From Ophioderma brevispina (lineage: Eukaryota; Echinodermata; Ophiuroidea; Amphilepidida; Ophiodermatidae), in assembly GCA_023653785.1 (NCBI GenBank), contig JAMKCH010001590.1:1-64000 (forward strand): 64,000 bases of DNA, read 5' to 3'. Positions 10,687 through 20,913 of this stretch are shown here, one piece after another (the first letter of the stretch is position 1; each line of letters begins with the position of its first letter). A model generated the notes under the pieces. It was not told the DNA's origin. It did not search any database and saw nothing but the letters and a program-made list of their open reading frames with translations. The translations under genes and the position numbers were made by a program.

Positions 10687-11140
10687 GTTGCTTTGAAGTC
10701 CCAGTAATTTCGTATCAATTCCAGAGGCAGTAAGACTTGAATAATTAAACGGACTTACCTGGCAAGTTAAGTTTGATTGAAGTTCTATACTGCTCTCTGG
10801 AACTTGATATTAGAATTCTCCACACCCACCCTCCCAAAATCTATAGCTATACAATTAATAATCCAAATGTATAGTATAGTAAATACCATGAGCATTTACA
10901 GTAAAAAATTGGCTGTAAGATTGACAGTGTGAGTTAAACCAAACAATACAAGTTGATTAACTTGGGGGTCCTAGTACTAGATGTCTGGACCTGTCCCATG
11001 TTCTTTAAATTCCTGGGGGAGGGGGCTCTACGGCTGCGCGGTTTGTATCCCATGGTATTCCTAATATCAGTTCCAGGAGAGCCATATAGAACTTCAATCA
11101 ACTTCACCTTCCGGTCAGTCTCGTTAATTATTCAATTTTA
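10687..11140. repeat. Inverted pair of the TTCCAGAG repeat family
   Basis: The stretch at about 10743-10818, reverse-complemented, matches 11061-11137. Shared blocks include CTAATATCA, AGTTCCAG, GTATAGAACTTCAATCAA and TTAATTATTCAA. Within 10705-10818 there is also a smaller hairpin, because TCAATTCCAGAGGCAGTA faces TGCTCTCTGGAACTTGA. The plus strand from 11020 reads A-L-R-L-R-G, echoing the copy at 5521-5605. The geometry suggests a fold-back mobile element interrupted by about 160 bp of other DNA. Confidence 0.6.
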
Positions 11141-11554
11141 ACATGGTTTTTAACAAGAAAAATTTAATGGCTTGATTCTTGCATCTTGTCTGTTGGCTTT
11201 CTAAGGTGTCCTTTATTGTCCCAATTCCCACTTGTTTTCTCGTTCCATGTAAGGCCCTTAGCAAGGTTTTTCTTTTGTATTGCATGTTTTTGTCATTTCT
11301 GTCTACAGAATCAGATTCTTTGGAATTCAATAAGACGTGTCAGATATGGTGGTTGTGGTTTTTTTAATACATGTGTTTTGGTGTTTCGCATTCCTGTGTA
11401 TTTTTGATGTGTATGATACAAGGTAAATAATATATTGGGGGTCCCTAAATGACCCCCTTATTAGAAATCCAACTGAAAATAAAAGATTTATTAAAAATCC
11501 TCAATTATGAGTAAATGATTCAAGCCTGAAAAGTAGTTTCAGTTGATAGTACAT
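11141..11554. other. Unassigned sequence
   Basis: Several open frames overlap at 11124-11407 and splice-like signals occur (TCTACAG near 11308, CCATGTAAGG near 11250), but no frame shows a recognisable domain. Confidence 0.4.
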
Positions 11555-11870
11555 TTATCTTTGGAGGTCAGTGAGGTGGCAAAACTTCAGTATTTGGGGG
11601 TGGTGTGAAAGTAATCGTAGTCCAGCAGGTATCATAGTCCGGGCTTCATAGACGACAACCGGATAAATGCGTGAAACTAATTTTGTTGAATAGTCAACTG
11701 AATCGATTGCCCTATTCACCAATTGTTCCCGTACTGTGAGCCCGGAGGACATGGGGGCACTTGAATATAAATGCGACTTATGTGTGTCTACCAGAATGGT
11801 ACAAACAAGCTTTTCATTCAGTGTGTAATTGTTTCAAACAGATAAATATTTTAAAAATACCTCAATGCAT
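11555..11870 (+). repeat. Dispersed repeat, copy 1 (interrupted)
   Basis: The blocks GAGGTGGCAA, CAGTATTTGGGG, GGGGGCACTTGA, GACTTATGTGTG and TTCAGTGTG occur in order, and again in the same order at 13287-13440. This copy holds an extra stretch of about 100 bp between the second and third blocks. Confidence 0.65.
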
Positions 11871-12088
11871 TTTTTCTAGATTAAATTTTATGTGGAATAA
11901 GATATTTGTAGTAAAAGCCATAATCCTGAAAACGCAACCCCTAAAATGGATGGTTTTTATACAAATACTCGGTGGGACATAGAACACAACTGTTGTATTT
12001 TAAAAATACCCCAGTTCTGGCTGTTCATATAACCTTAGATGTCTGGTTTTTATTATTTCAAAAAATACGCACTTTCGAAATAAATCAC
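11871..12088. other. Unassigned sequence
   Basis: AT-rich. No feature recognised. Confidence 0.45.
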
Positions 12089-12385
12089 GAAGAAAGGAAA
12101 AAAAGGTGGAAGCAGAGCTGGGTGTCAGAACAAGACGGGAAGTGGAGGGAAATACAAATGAGGAAACGAGGGGGAATAGGGGGTAGCGGGGAGGTGAGCG
12201 AAAAAGGAAGGGGAGAAAACACGTGAAAAAGAGGACGGGGGGATAAGAAAGGAGGGATTGGAAAGGGCGAAGAGGGACCAAAAAAGAGTGGGATGTGGAG
12301 GGGAGGGGGGGGGCAGTAGAAAAAAAGCATATAGAGCAAGGGTCTGGACTGCAGGAAAAAGAAAAGGGGAGAGAGAGAGGAAACA
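12089..12385 (+). repeat. Purine-rich (A/G) tract
   Basis: Nearly 300 bases with very few pyrimidines on the plus strand, including long G-rich runs such as GGAGGGGAGGGGGGGGGC near 12296-12315. The minus-strand frames of 177 and 84 codons across it are pyrimidine shadows (P/S/F/L-rich), not genes. Mirror-symmetric purine tracts of this kind can form triplex DNA, and the G-runs could form quadruplexes. Confidence 0.75.
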
Positions 12386-13286
12386 GCAAAGCAGTTGTTG
12401 GATTAATCTTTGGACCTAAGACGTTTTTTACATGATAAAAGGAATGGCACATTTTAAAACCTTCAAAATCTATTGAAATCTGGGTATTTTCACCCTCGTT
12501 TTGAAAAATGAGCGAATAAAGGGTTGGTACCATTAATAATTAGTTTCGTGGAAGGTTTTCCCTTGCCTTCGCACTTTGTAGTTGTAAAATTTTTGGAGAT
12601 GATTCACTACCAATATTGTCCGCCACTGTATATAATGAATGCCAACTTTGTTCACAACGGATCAAATCCGAACCGCCGTTGTTGATTTTTGAACTGAACT
12701 TTTTGCAATCAAAAGAGGATGATATTCATGAGTAAACACGGCAAATTAACTGAATGGACGGCATACAGTAGATCTGTATGAATGTCTTTTTGTTCAATAC
12801 CAATGAATAAAACAGACAGGACCTCTATTAAAAATGTATTTCACGACTGCATTTACATACCCATGCATCTGCCGTGCAAACACCTGAAATCAAAGCAAGG
12901 GTCCACGAATCAATAATTCTACTATAACGTACTTTTTGAAGCGCCCCTATTCATGAATGGAAGCCCGTGCCATCAAAGTTCCAAGTCAAAAGTCAATATT
13001 CCACCTGGACCCAGTGTTTGTTGGCGTTTGCCATCCAAATCATGTAAATTGAATAAAATCCCAAAGAAGAAATATGTTTTCAAGTTGAATACCAATAACT
13101 TTGTTGGGTCCAAGTAAGAATACCAACTTTTTTCTTTCGTGATTTTTTCGAAAGCGTAATAATTTTTGAAATAATTAAAACCGGACTCTAACGTTAATTG
13201 ACATACACTAGGAATACATGTATAGTTTGTTAAAAAAATCCTGAACAACTAGTTTTAGGTGACAGGTGATAGTATAGTTTGTCTGT
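12386..13286. other. Unassigned sequence
   Basis: No repeat or exon recognised. The open frame 12973-13248 (-) has no motif. Confidence 0.5.
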
Positions 13287-13440
13287 GGACGTCTGATGAG
13301 GTGGCAAGAGGGTAAAATACAGTATTTTGGGGTGGCAACCCATCGGGGAGGGGGCACTTGATTATTAATTTGACTTATATGTGCCTACCAGCTTTCAGTG
13401 TGGGATTGTTCAAAGATAAAAGGGGCCATTGAAGCTTTTA
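13287..13440 (+). repeat. Dispersed repeat, copy 2
   Basis: Same ordered blocks as 11555-11870 (GAGGTGGCAA, CAGTATTTTGGG, GGGGGCACTTGA, GACTTATATGTGCC) without the extra insert. The two copies are 1.7 kb apart in direct orientation. Confidence 0.65.
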
Positions 13441-13527
13441 TGTTATAGTAGGATTTTTTATTCCTGTCAGTTCATTAAAAGTTTTGGGGGCGTGTCGACG
13501 ATTCCATTCGTTCTGAGAGGTTGTATC

Positions 13528-13724
13528 GTGGCGTCGCCAGAGGGGGGGCAGGGGGGGCAGCTGCCCCCTGTGGGGAATCTTGCCCCCCTCTTGCCCCCCT
13601 GAAAAATTAGTGATTTACATAGGCCAGATACTTACTACAACAAATTTTACTATATGCTTGCCCCCCCTGAAAATATGTGTGCCCCCCAGTTTGCCCCCCT
13701 GAAACAAAAAGCTGGCTACGCCAC
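13528..13724. mobile_element. Small element with GTGGCGTAGCCAG-type TIRs
   Basis: Left end GTGGCGTCGCCAG and right end CTGGCTACGCCAC are 13-base inverted copies with one mismatch. The inside repeats C-runs joined to TG (CCCCCCTGAAA words at about 13592, 13665 and 13696). There is no coding capacity. A similar architecture occurs at 35063-35243. Confidence 0.65.
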
Positions 13725-14420
13725 TGGGTTGTATGCTTTACCCAATCAGTACAATAGAAATTCGATGTCCCGATACCGGGTAAGATTAAAGCCATAATTA
13801 AAAAAATGCCCCTTTTCTCATGAAGAAAATATTACAAGGCAAATGCACTTAATAAATTCCAAGCACCAAACTTCAACAAACTCTGAAGCATTCAACATGA
13901 GAAAATAATACGAATAAGTAATTATTACTCACCAAAGTTCTTTTACGTCACTAGGAATATTAGAAGATCTGATACGTTTACATTTATTCTTCTTGTTCCA
14001 GAATTAATATTGGAGAGCTTGATCCAATCATGTAAGTATTTTAGAGTTTTGGTCACTAATAACAAACTACAATATTTACGTGGCATAATCCTCCTCTTCA
14101 CCCAGCCTCGATGTTCCTGACACTTTATCCGTTCTTTGATTGACGCCAAACAAAGGAATCGATACCGTGTCTCAGACTTTACGACAATCCATTCAATTGA
14201 ATCTGGTATGAAGCCTTTACAATTCGATACAAACCAAGTTCATGTAAATGGGTATAAAGCATCTACCTTCTGTTGAACAAGTGCGCATTTCAGGCTGTGA
14301 ATACGGGCTTATTTTTGATTCCAACACATCCCCTCCAAATTAATTTGTACCATCGACAATATGCGTTTACTGACAGGAATAAAAAATCAGACTATAATAT
14401 TATGAGAAAAAAGTGGTCTT
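13725..14420. other. Unassigned sequence
   Basis: No exon or repeat recognised. The minus-strand open frame at 13943-14149 is featureless. Confidence 0.5.
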
Positions 14421-14940
14421 GGTTGTAGATTGAACCCAGTGGCGGGGGGGGGGGGGGGGGGGGGGGATCACATATGAAATGGATAAGGGTGTGAGGCTGG
14501 CACTTCCAAACCAAGGGGCATTCCATGACAGACGACTCAAAGAATAGGGGTCTTTGGGTGAGAGACAGTCAAATTGCCCCAAAATAGGGTATTTTCAGGT
14601 GACAAATTTGCAAAAATTTTCCAAAAATGAGGTCTTTTTAGAAAGTTTTGGCAAAAATTTCACCAAAAATAGGGGTCCTTGGGTGTAGATTGAACCCGGT
14701 GGGGGGGGGGGATCACATATGAAATGGATATGGGTGTGAGGCTGGCACTTCCAAACCAAGGGGCATTCCATGACAGACGACTCAAAGAATAGGGGTCTTT
14801 GGGTAAGAGGCAATCAAATTGCCCCAAAATTGGGGATTTTCAGGAGACAAATTTGCAAAAATTTTCCAAAAATTAGGTCCTTTAGAAAGTTTTGCAAATA
14901 TTTCACCCCAAATAGGGGTCTTTGGGTGAACATTTTAAAT
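14421..14940 (+). repeat. 260-bp tandem duplication with poly-G
   Basis: Unit 1 (14421-14680) and unit 2 (14681-14940) are closely similar. Each contains TGTAGATTGAACCC, then a G-run (about 24 and 12 G), ATCACATATGAAATGGAT, GTGAGGCTGGCACTTCC, CATGACAGACGACTCAAAG and the word GGGGTCTTTGGGT. The G-run length difference is a natural slippage site and a risk for assembly. A diverged relative lies at 46985-47325. Confidence 0.85.
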
Positions 14941-15235
14941 TGTTTTCCCAAAACATAGGGGTCTTTGGGTGACAGTGATAAAATTTTCAAAAAATATGGG
15001 GTGACATTTTCAAAATATATGGGGTCTTTGAGTGACATTGATGCTGAAAATGGGGGTCTTAACAGCCTTACATACGTGTTACCTCCAAGATGGGAGTACC
15101 CCCCCCCCCCCGGGAGATTGAAGTAAATAGGAGGTTATTGGGTGTCAGTTTGATGTCAAAATGGGGTTCAAGGACAGGCAGTTGATATCTGATATGGAAG
15201 TTCCCCCACCACTACCACCACCAAGGTAGCAAATA
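14941..15235 (+). repeat. Degenerate continuation of the GGGGTCTTTGGGT repeat
   Basis: The word GGGGTCTTTGGGT or a variant recurs at about 14957, 15020 and 15050 with roughly 40-60 bp spacing, then fades into a C-run (about 15100-15113). It probably belongs to the same repeat family as the tandem units to its left. Confidence 0.55.
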
Positions 15236-15705
15236 CTACATTGTAATAGTACATGTATTGCAATTGAAATCAATTATCATTACAAATTGGGTTGCAAAAC
15301 ATCACCATTTTAAATAAACAATAGCCTATATTATAGGCTAACAATTGGAAATAGTCTAGTTATTTGTTGTCTTACACACCCCACTGCTTCATGTAATAAC
15401 TAAAACTTTTCATTGGGGACCGGGAATTATGAAAAATACTCAACAATACATATAAAGACAAATAAGATCAACTAGCCCTGTAGTAACATAAGGATCTAGC
15501 TTATTTAGGAATTTAAGTAGTAATGATATGAAGGTGAATTCATTTAAGATATCCTGGAAAATTACTTCAAACACAACAAATTACTGTTGATTGTGCTGCG
15601 GTTTCTTATACTATAGATTAGATGTTAAGTGTTTTATATCATGGTCCATCACTCTAAACCTAGCAATTTAGCATAATTATGTTTTTATGCGCTAAATTGC
15701 CATTT
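15236..15705. other. Unassigned sequence
   Basis: AT-rich. No feature recognised. Confidence 0.5.
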
Positions 15706-16082
15706 TTGTGTCGCCTGCCCTAAGGCAGGAAGACACATAGGGATCACTTTGTCCACTGTAGTCTGTTGTTGTCTGTTGTCAAAAAGGGTTAACATTTGCC
15801 TGTAATATCATACTTTGGATTTAAACCAAACTTGGATCACAGGTGCAACATGGCATCCCCCATTTGTTGAGGTCAAAGGTCACATGCCAAGGTCAAAGGT
15901 CATGTGAGGTCAAGTTGTAAAATAGGCTGAAAATGTAAAATTGACCTCATTTGAAAAGTTGAAGTTCAATTGGAACCAAACTTGAATCATAGATGCAACA
16001 TGGGATCCCATATAGGTCACATACCAAGATCAAAAGTCATGTTAGGCCTATCATTCACTAACCGCAACGGCAGGCGACACAA
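15706..16082. mobile_element. Non-autonomous element with 14-bp TIR and DR1-rich core
   Basis: Ends are TTGTGTCGCCTGCC (15706-15719) and GGCAGGCGACACAA (16069-16082), a perfect 14-base inverted pair. The interior contains two exact AGGTCAAAGGTCA motifs (15870-15882 and 15890-15902), followed by a block related to GTTCAATTGGAACCAAACTTG. A longer copy in the opposite orientation is at 49741-50462. It is non-coding, and the superfamily was not identified. Confidence 0.85.
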
Positions 16083-16174
16083 GCGGTCCGAGGACTGATG
16101 TATTTTTTTTATTTGTAAAGACCTTTGACCTTAATTTGATAAGGCACTATATCAAATGTTTGTATAGAAAAAAG

Positions 16175-16240
16175 GGACCCATAAACCCATTTGCCTCCTC
16201 AACGGACCCATAAACCCCTTTGCCTCCTCAACAGACCCAT
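16175..16240 (+). repeat. 29-bp minisatellite, just over two copies
   Basis: GGACCCATAAACCC followed by TTTGCCTCCTCAAC begins at 16175 and again at 16204. A third start (AGACCCAT) at 16233 breaks off. Confidence 0.8.
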
Positions 16241-16318
16241 CAAATGTAAATTAAATTAGTTTTATCACCTAATAACACTTATGTCCATGATTTTGAAATG
16301 GGGACGGAGAAGCAAAAT

Positions 16319-16413
16319 TGGGGATGAGAAGGGAAGGAGAGGGAGAAGGAAAGGGGAAAAGGGGGAGGGAGAGGAAAGGTGAGAAAAAAGGAGAAGAGGA
16401 GAGAGAAGAAAGG
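16319..16413 (+). repeat. Purine-only tract
   Basis: About 95 bases made almost entirely of A and G. The open frames over it (K/E/R/G-rich on plus, S/P/L/F-rich on minus) are artefacts. Confidence 0.75.
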
Positions 16414-16740
16414 TTTTCCGTGGAATACGCATACAAACACACTCTGAAAGTAAGTCATTCAAACAAGTTTTATGTCCAAAAGAATACATTTATTACTGAT
16501 AACATACACAATTAAAATAACAGTAAGCAAACAATTTTAAAGTAGAGTTACATGGTTCATGGTTTAAAGAAATTATTGCCAGTTTGCCACAAGGAAATGG
16601 AATGGCTAACCCAACATGATTGAACCAGCACACCTTATATCCTATATATACCTTGTATGAACAACAGATGCATAAAATAAAACGGGTTTGGTGAGGATGC
16701 AAATACATGCCCAGATCATGGCACCCACTTACTAATTTAA
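16414..16740. other. Unassigned sequence
   Basis: No exon recognised. A minus-strand open frame (16493-16789) runs into the adjacent element and is not considered a gene. Confidence 0.45.
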
Positions 16741-17267
16741 AGGGATTAGCAGCGATAATGCAAGAGAATCGAAAAATGTGGAAATGCATTGTTCAACTTA
16801 TAAATTAGAGTTAAGTTCCATATAACTGCTTTAATGTAGAAACAAACCACAAGATAGTGAAAAAATGATTTGAGGAAATTTTGTCATACCGTCTCCCACA
16901 AATAGACATACAGCGATGGCATCTCAAAATCTACACTGATTGTAGTTTACACCAGTACAGAATAAAGATCAATAATGTATGTGTTTGAGGTCAAACTGTA
17001 TTGATCATGGTGCACAAGATCACACTTAAAATCTGGGATATTCACCGGAAAGGGCTTTTTTTGATCTCAAGTCAGAATTTTGATATGCATGTATAAAAAT
17101 TACAGAATCAGATAAAAAGTAATGCCTTGTCTTTATTTAATACACAGATTTTAAGCCAACCACTTGCAGGTTATATTCGCATATCCATGCCAGTAACAAA
17201 AATACAAAAATATGAATTTTGATGATTTTTTTGACGTTTCGGATTAGCAAAATCGCTGCTTATTCCT
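16741..17267. mobile_element. TTAA-flanked non-autonomous element, copy 1
   Basis: The element starts AGGGATTAGCAGCGAT and ends ATCGCTGCTTATTCCT, an imperfect inverted pair, with TTAA directly at both outer edges (16737-16740 and 17268-17271). A TTAA target duplication is typical of piggyBac-type elements, although the ends do not show the usual CCC start. The sister copy at 62392-62907 matches over its whole length, in the same orientation. It contains no transposase. Confidence 0.8.
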
Positions 17268-17271
17268 TTAA

Positions 17272-18056
17272 TTAAATAACTTACACATACACGACAGTAC
17301 AGTGACAACTTTATCTGAAGAGAAACCAAAAGCATGCACTAACAAAAAATGTTTTCACAAAAGTTCAAAGAAAACAAACCAGTGCTATATGTTGTGGAAA
17401 AAAAAAAAATATGTTGAAAATGTTCAAAACATGCCATGAGCTTTGTGTACAAATTTTACTGCTATACTCGATTCACGTTGATACGTTCGTCCCCCTGGAG
17501 TTTTGGACCTATCCCAATAAGTCAGAGAGGGTCTCTACCGGGAAAATGAAAGAATTCAAATGCATGTGCCACACCGGATTATCTTGGCGGACACTCCGGT
17601 CATTTAACTCGCTCACCTGCCACTAAATACAATTTGATTCATGTATGGATATACACTATAGTGTATTTCAGGCTTAACTTTGCTCACAATAACATGATTA
17701 ACAGAAGTCCCTGCGCCTCATTGAATTTTTCACCTCGGCAAGAATGGTACGGGGTCACATATCGGATGAATCTAGTATACCATTCAAGGTTGGGCGTATT
17801 CTGACCATTTTACGAACGGCATCTGCTTCACCGTATTGATAATTTAACGTATTGTCTGTAATCAACGCCCAGTGGGCATGAAATTTTTCAAAATTTATAG
17901 GTCATTTATTTAGTTTATATTTCCATTACAAACCATAACGAGCACCGTCTAGTATACCCCGGTGCTCCCACAAAAAAGGATCGGTATTTGAACAAGCTCA
18001 TCAAAATCAACAATGGCTGCATCCACACCTGTATGGAAATAGTATATATGCCCAAT
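17272..18056. other. Unassigned sequence
   Basis: No repeat recognised. The open frame 17411-17626 (+) is not supported by motifs. Confidence 0.45.
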
Positions 18057-18222
18057 AAAATGAGGTAGACGTTTCATATAGAAGTCCCATGGATGCAAAT
18101 GAGGTATTACAATTGATTCCGTACGTGCGCTGTATGATGTTGTGCAGTAGCGCTTGACGGAATGAATGGCAATACCTCATTTGCATCCATGGGACTTCTA
18201 TATGAAACGTCTACCTAAAATG
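18057..18222. mobile_element. Near-pristine palindromic MITE with 6-bp target duplication
   Basis: The arms 18063-18108 and 18171-18216 are perfect 46-base inverted copies, and the 62-bp centre is itself partly complementary (ATTCCGT... facing ACGGAAT). AAAATG flanks both sides (18057-18062, 18217-18222). Each arm carries the octamer ATGCAAAT (18093-18100, 18179-18186), the consensus site of POU-domain factors. Identical arms suggest recent insertion. It is non-coding. Confidence 0.9.
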
Positions 18223-18370
18223 GTCTATTTAACACTTTTTTACATGGGGGGTTATTAAATTATAGAAGGGCACGTTTATTACAGATCACACGTTTATCAA
18301 AGTAGGCCAAGTCTTTCGCAAACAACCTGAATAATTATGACAATGTCCAATTGTAGTAACGCATCCATTA

Positions 18371-19270
18371 TACAGGGTGAGTCAAAAAAACTTGACCCAG
18401 TTTGTGTCCGCCATTTTGAATTTGTAAGATACATATGTCTAACATATGTGGTATCATCTGAAAGCTATTTCGTTTCTTTACTTTGCTTTCAAAGATCATT
18501 CGCAGTCGGTTAGAGTATCAGACCGATCTGCATTTGTTTGACACAGTATTACTGTTTTGCTCTCTGTCCACGGATTCAATAACAAATAAACGGCTCCCGT
18601 GAGGCAAATTCAGTGTCCAGAAGAACATCGGGCTATTTATTACTGCAGAATAAATGTGACGGTTATGTAACCCCACAAAATTCAGTCACATTGATCATCA
18701 TGCCCTGATTAACGTTTTTACGTCCTCATCACCCATAAAAATCATTTGAACATAAATTAACTTGATACATGTGTCAGTTTCTAGCTGTTTCTAGAGGAGT
18801 TGAATGAATTGTACCATTTGAAGGAACAGACATAGGTGACAACCTTTTGAGGATTAAGTATTTGTCTATATTTGTACCCAAATATGCCACACCTTGAAAA
18901 AAAAAGGGTTTCAAATAAACTTACCATTATCACATATGTTACACCTTAGATACACTTTATTTGACATAACATAGACATCCCTTATCTCATTTTGGGGAGT
19001 CATTTTGTTTAGTTGGCCGCCGTGCATTAATGGATCCGTGGATAGTGTGAAAAGCTGACTACTTTATTCAAAAGACTGTAACAAAGAGAGGACTGGGCTA
19101 TGCTGGAGAATCAGACTCCTCTCTCTAATCAGATTGGAAATTATCCTTTAGCTCAAATTAAAGATAATAAATAGGCTTTTCGCTTATACCACAATCATGA
19201 TATATTTTTACTTTAAAAATTCAAAATGGCGGACAACATCTGGGTCAAGTTTTTTTTGAATCAACCTGTA
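18371..19270. mobile_element. Tc1/mariner-like non-autonomous element
   Basis: Left end CAGGGTGAGTCAAAAAAAC (from 18373) and right end, reverse-complemented, CAGGTTGATTCAAAAAAAAC (to 19268) begin an inverted pair of about 50 bases. The pair continues through ACTTGACCCAG and TGTCCGCCATTTTGAATTT. TA flanks both sides. TA duplication fits Tc1/mariner or a relative. The 800-bp interior has no transposase frame. Confidence 0.8.
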
Positions 19271-19370
19271 GTTTCTGAATTGGCTACTTGCATAAGACGG
19301 TACATGGGACGGATATTTTGGCTTTTACCACCTCCTAATATCACCAGGCAGCTTTTTATAATACCTGCCA

Positions 19371-19415
19371 CGTTTTGATTGAGATCTCGATTACTTGAGC
19401 ACAGTAAGTGTTAAA
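19371..19415 (+). repeat. Short dispersed repeat, copy 2
   Basis: TTTTGATTGAGATCTCGAT then ACTTGAGCACAGTAAGTGTT. This is the partner of 8868-8914. Confidence 0.6.
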
Positions 19416-19512
19416 GGAAACATGAGCGACTTTACATATCCTTATCGCAAAACAAAATGAAAGAGCCTAATTTTTTTGCACTGATTTAAACCTTTCCACA
19501 CCAAGTTTCATC

Positions 19513-19640
19513 ATCGTAGCCCTTACGGAACTCATATGGCTGCATATATAAAGGGTTAACATTACTACTACACACATATACACAGAAATACAACAAAGTA
19601 ATCCATATGTGCTTTCTGCAATTCTTGTTTAGGGTGTATT
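19513..19640 (+). repeat. Repeat shared with 43611-43740
   Basis: CGTAGCCCTTACGGAACTCA, then GGGTTAACATT, an ACACA-rich stretch and CATATGTGCTTTCTGC. The same blocks in order occur at 43611-43740. The block order also resembles the end of the 14-bp-TIR element (GGTTAACATT ... TGTGTCTTCCTGC), so these may be decayed relatives. Confidence 0.55.
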
Positions 19641-19690
19641 TGTAATCCACATTTTTATGCATCATAATCCAATCCACCTTTGAATACAGT

Positions 19691-19707
19691 CCCCCCCCCC
19701 CCCCCGG
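19691..19707. repeat. Poly-C/poly-G run
   Basis: An uninterrupted C-run of about 16 bases. Similar runs occur near 15100, 24568, 35190, 51617 and 52799. Their exact lengths should not be trusted. Confidence 0.8.
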
Positions 19708-20756
19708 AATTCCACACTAGTGGACAATTATGGATGACTTTAAATCTCTCGATACATCTCTCGTATCACCTTAAGATTCTCTCTGATTTTTAATATTGAC
19801 ATTATTATGACAATGGCCAAGAATTGTTAACAAGACATAATATATCACTTTTAACAGATGAAGCATAAAAACAATGGACAACACAGCTTAAAGGGGCATT
19901 TCGTGATCCACAACCTCGTCCCCCCCACCCGACTTACCTAAAAAAAGTTGAGATTTTTTTATATAATTTACATTTAGCTTAAGTAATCCCTGCATACCTA
20001 TCTTACATGCGAATTCGGTCGTATCCAGGGCCGTAAGCGGGGGGTGAAACCACCCCCAAAAAATGACAAAGTTCGTTTTCTGATGTTGAAGTCCGCTTAT
20101 CATATTTAAGGTCCGCTTAGTAATGTTAAAGTTTGCCGCTTGCTAAATTGTTGTTTCCAAGGGTGTGCATGGATAATCAGTGTTAATACTATTGCATACG
20201 CGGTGCTTGTGTATAATATGTTTCTCACCGTGCGATGAGTACGTCAGCATCCACAACCCAACCCCGCCGTCAGAGTGAGACGGGACTGTTAACAATTTGG
20301 GTCCACCAGCGAGGCGAGAGAGCCGAAAAAAAATGGTTTTTGGTACGCAAAAGGTCCACTTCTGGCAAATACGCACCCCCAGATAAATTCCTGGATCTGG
20401 CTGTCGTCTCTTCAAAACTTTGCAATTGCATTTTAAATTACAAGCACGTGGGATCTATGGGACTTTGGAAACAAGCCATTGCTCAGAACACTAACAGAAG
20501 ATCGGAATCCATTAACCACCTTTTGGTGAAACAAGCTAAGGATATCTACTGACCTGAAGAAAAAGACATCTGCTAATCACAAAAGTCCCGGAGTCATCAG
20601 TAAATTCAACGAACATAAATAATGTATGAATAAAAAGAGGTTATTTTAGAACACACTGTATTTTTCTGAGAGGACTATAAGGCATAATATAATTGTTTAA
20701 ACTATAAGCTCCTCCAGGAAATGTTGGCATTTGGAGGGAAATTGTGCCTTTTGTAC
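19708..20756. other. Mostly unassigned, with a small repeat and one ORF
   Basis: A segment at about 20025-20140 contains CAGGGCCGTAAGCGGGGGG and two copies of an AAGTCCGCTTA / AAGGTCCGCTTAG word. The plus-strand ORF 20235-20552 (105 codons) ends in TGA and is followed by AT-rich sequence with ATGAATAAA. Its product is basic, with K-R-S-T-S-G-K-Y-A and a helical-looking tail. I do not recognise it, and the minus strand over part of it is also open. Confidence 0.35.
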
Positions 20757-20913
20757 GGGTTGTGACAATTATCGACCCTGAGTCACTAGTGAGCCTGATG
20801 AACTTATCAGCTTGTACGGAAATAACTGCAGAATGATGCAGTTTATTTCCGTACAAGTCTGATGGAATCATCAGGGGGTAATTTGTGACCAGGGTCGCTA
20901 ATTGTCACAACCC
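20757..20913. mobile_element. Palindromic MITE, TIR GGGTTGTGACAATTA
   Basis: GGGTTGTGACAATTA at 20757 faces TAATTGTCACAACCC at 20899-20913. A strong inner stem (CTTGTACGGAAATAA facing TTATTTCCGTACAAG) closes on a 15-20-base loop around 20836. The whole 157 bp can fold into one hairpin with internal bulges. It is non-coding. Confidence 0.8.

Noticed and set aside
11186..11407. Small spliced gene on the plus strand
   Set aside because: Splice-like words occur, but the frames are hydrophobic runs from T-rich DNA without a recognisable protein.
12000..12533. Longest open frame in the window (177 codons, minus)
   Set aside because: It lies across a purine-rich tract. The product is S/P/F/L low-complexity, as expected from the pyrimidine strand.
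20235..20552. 105-codon ORF followed by an AATAAA-like word
   Set aside because: Could be a decayed transposon end, but no motif is recognisable and the opposite strand is open as well, so it was not called as a gene.
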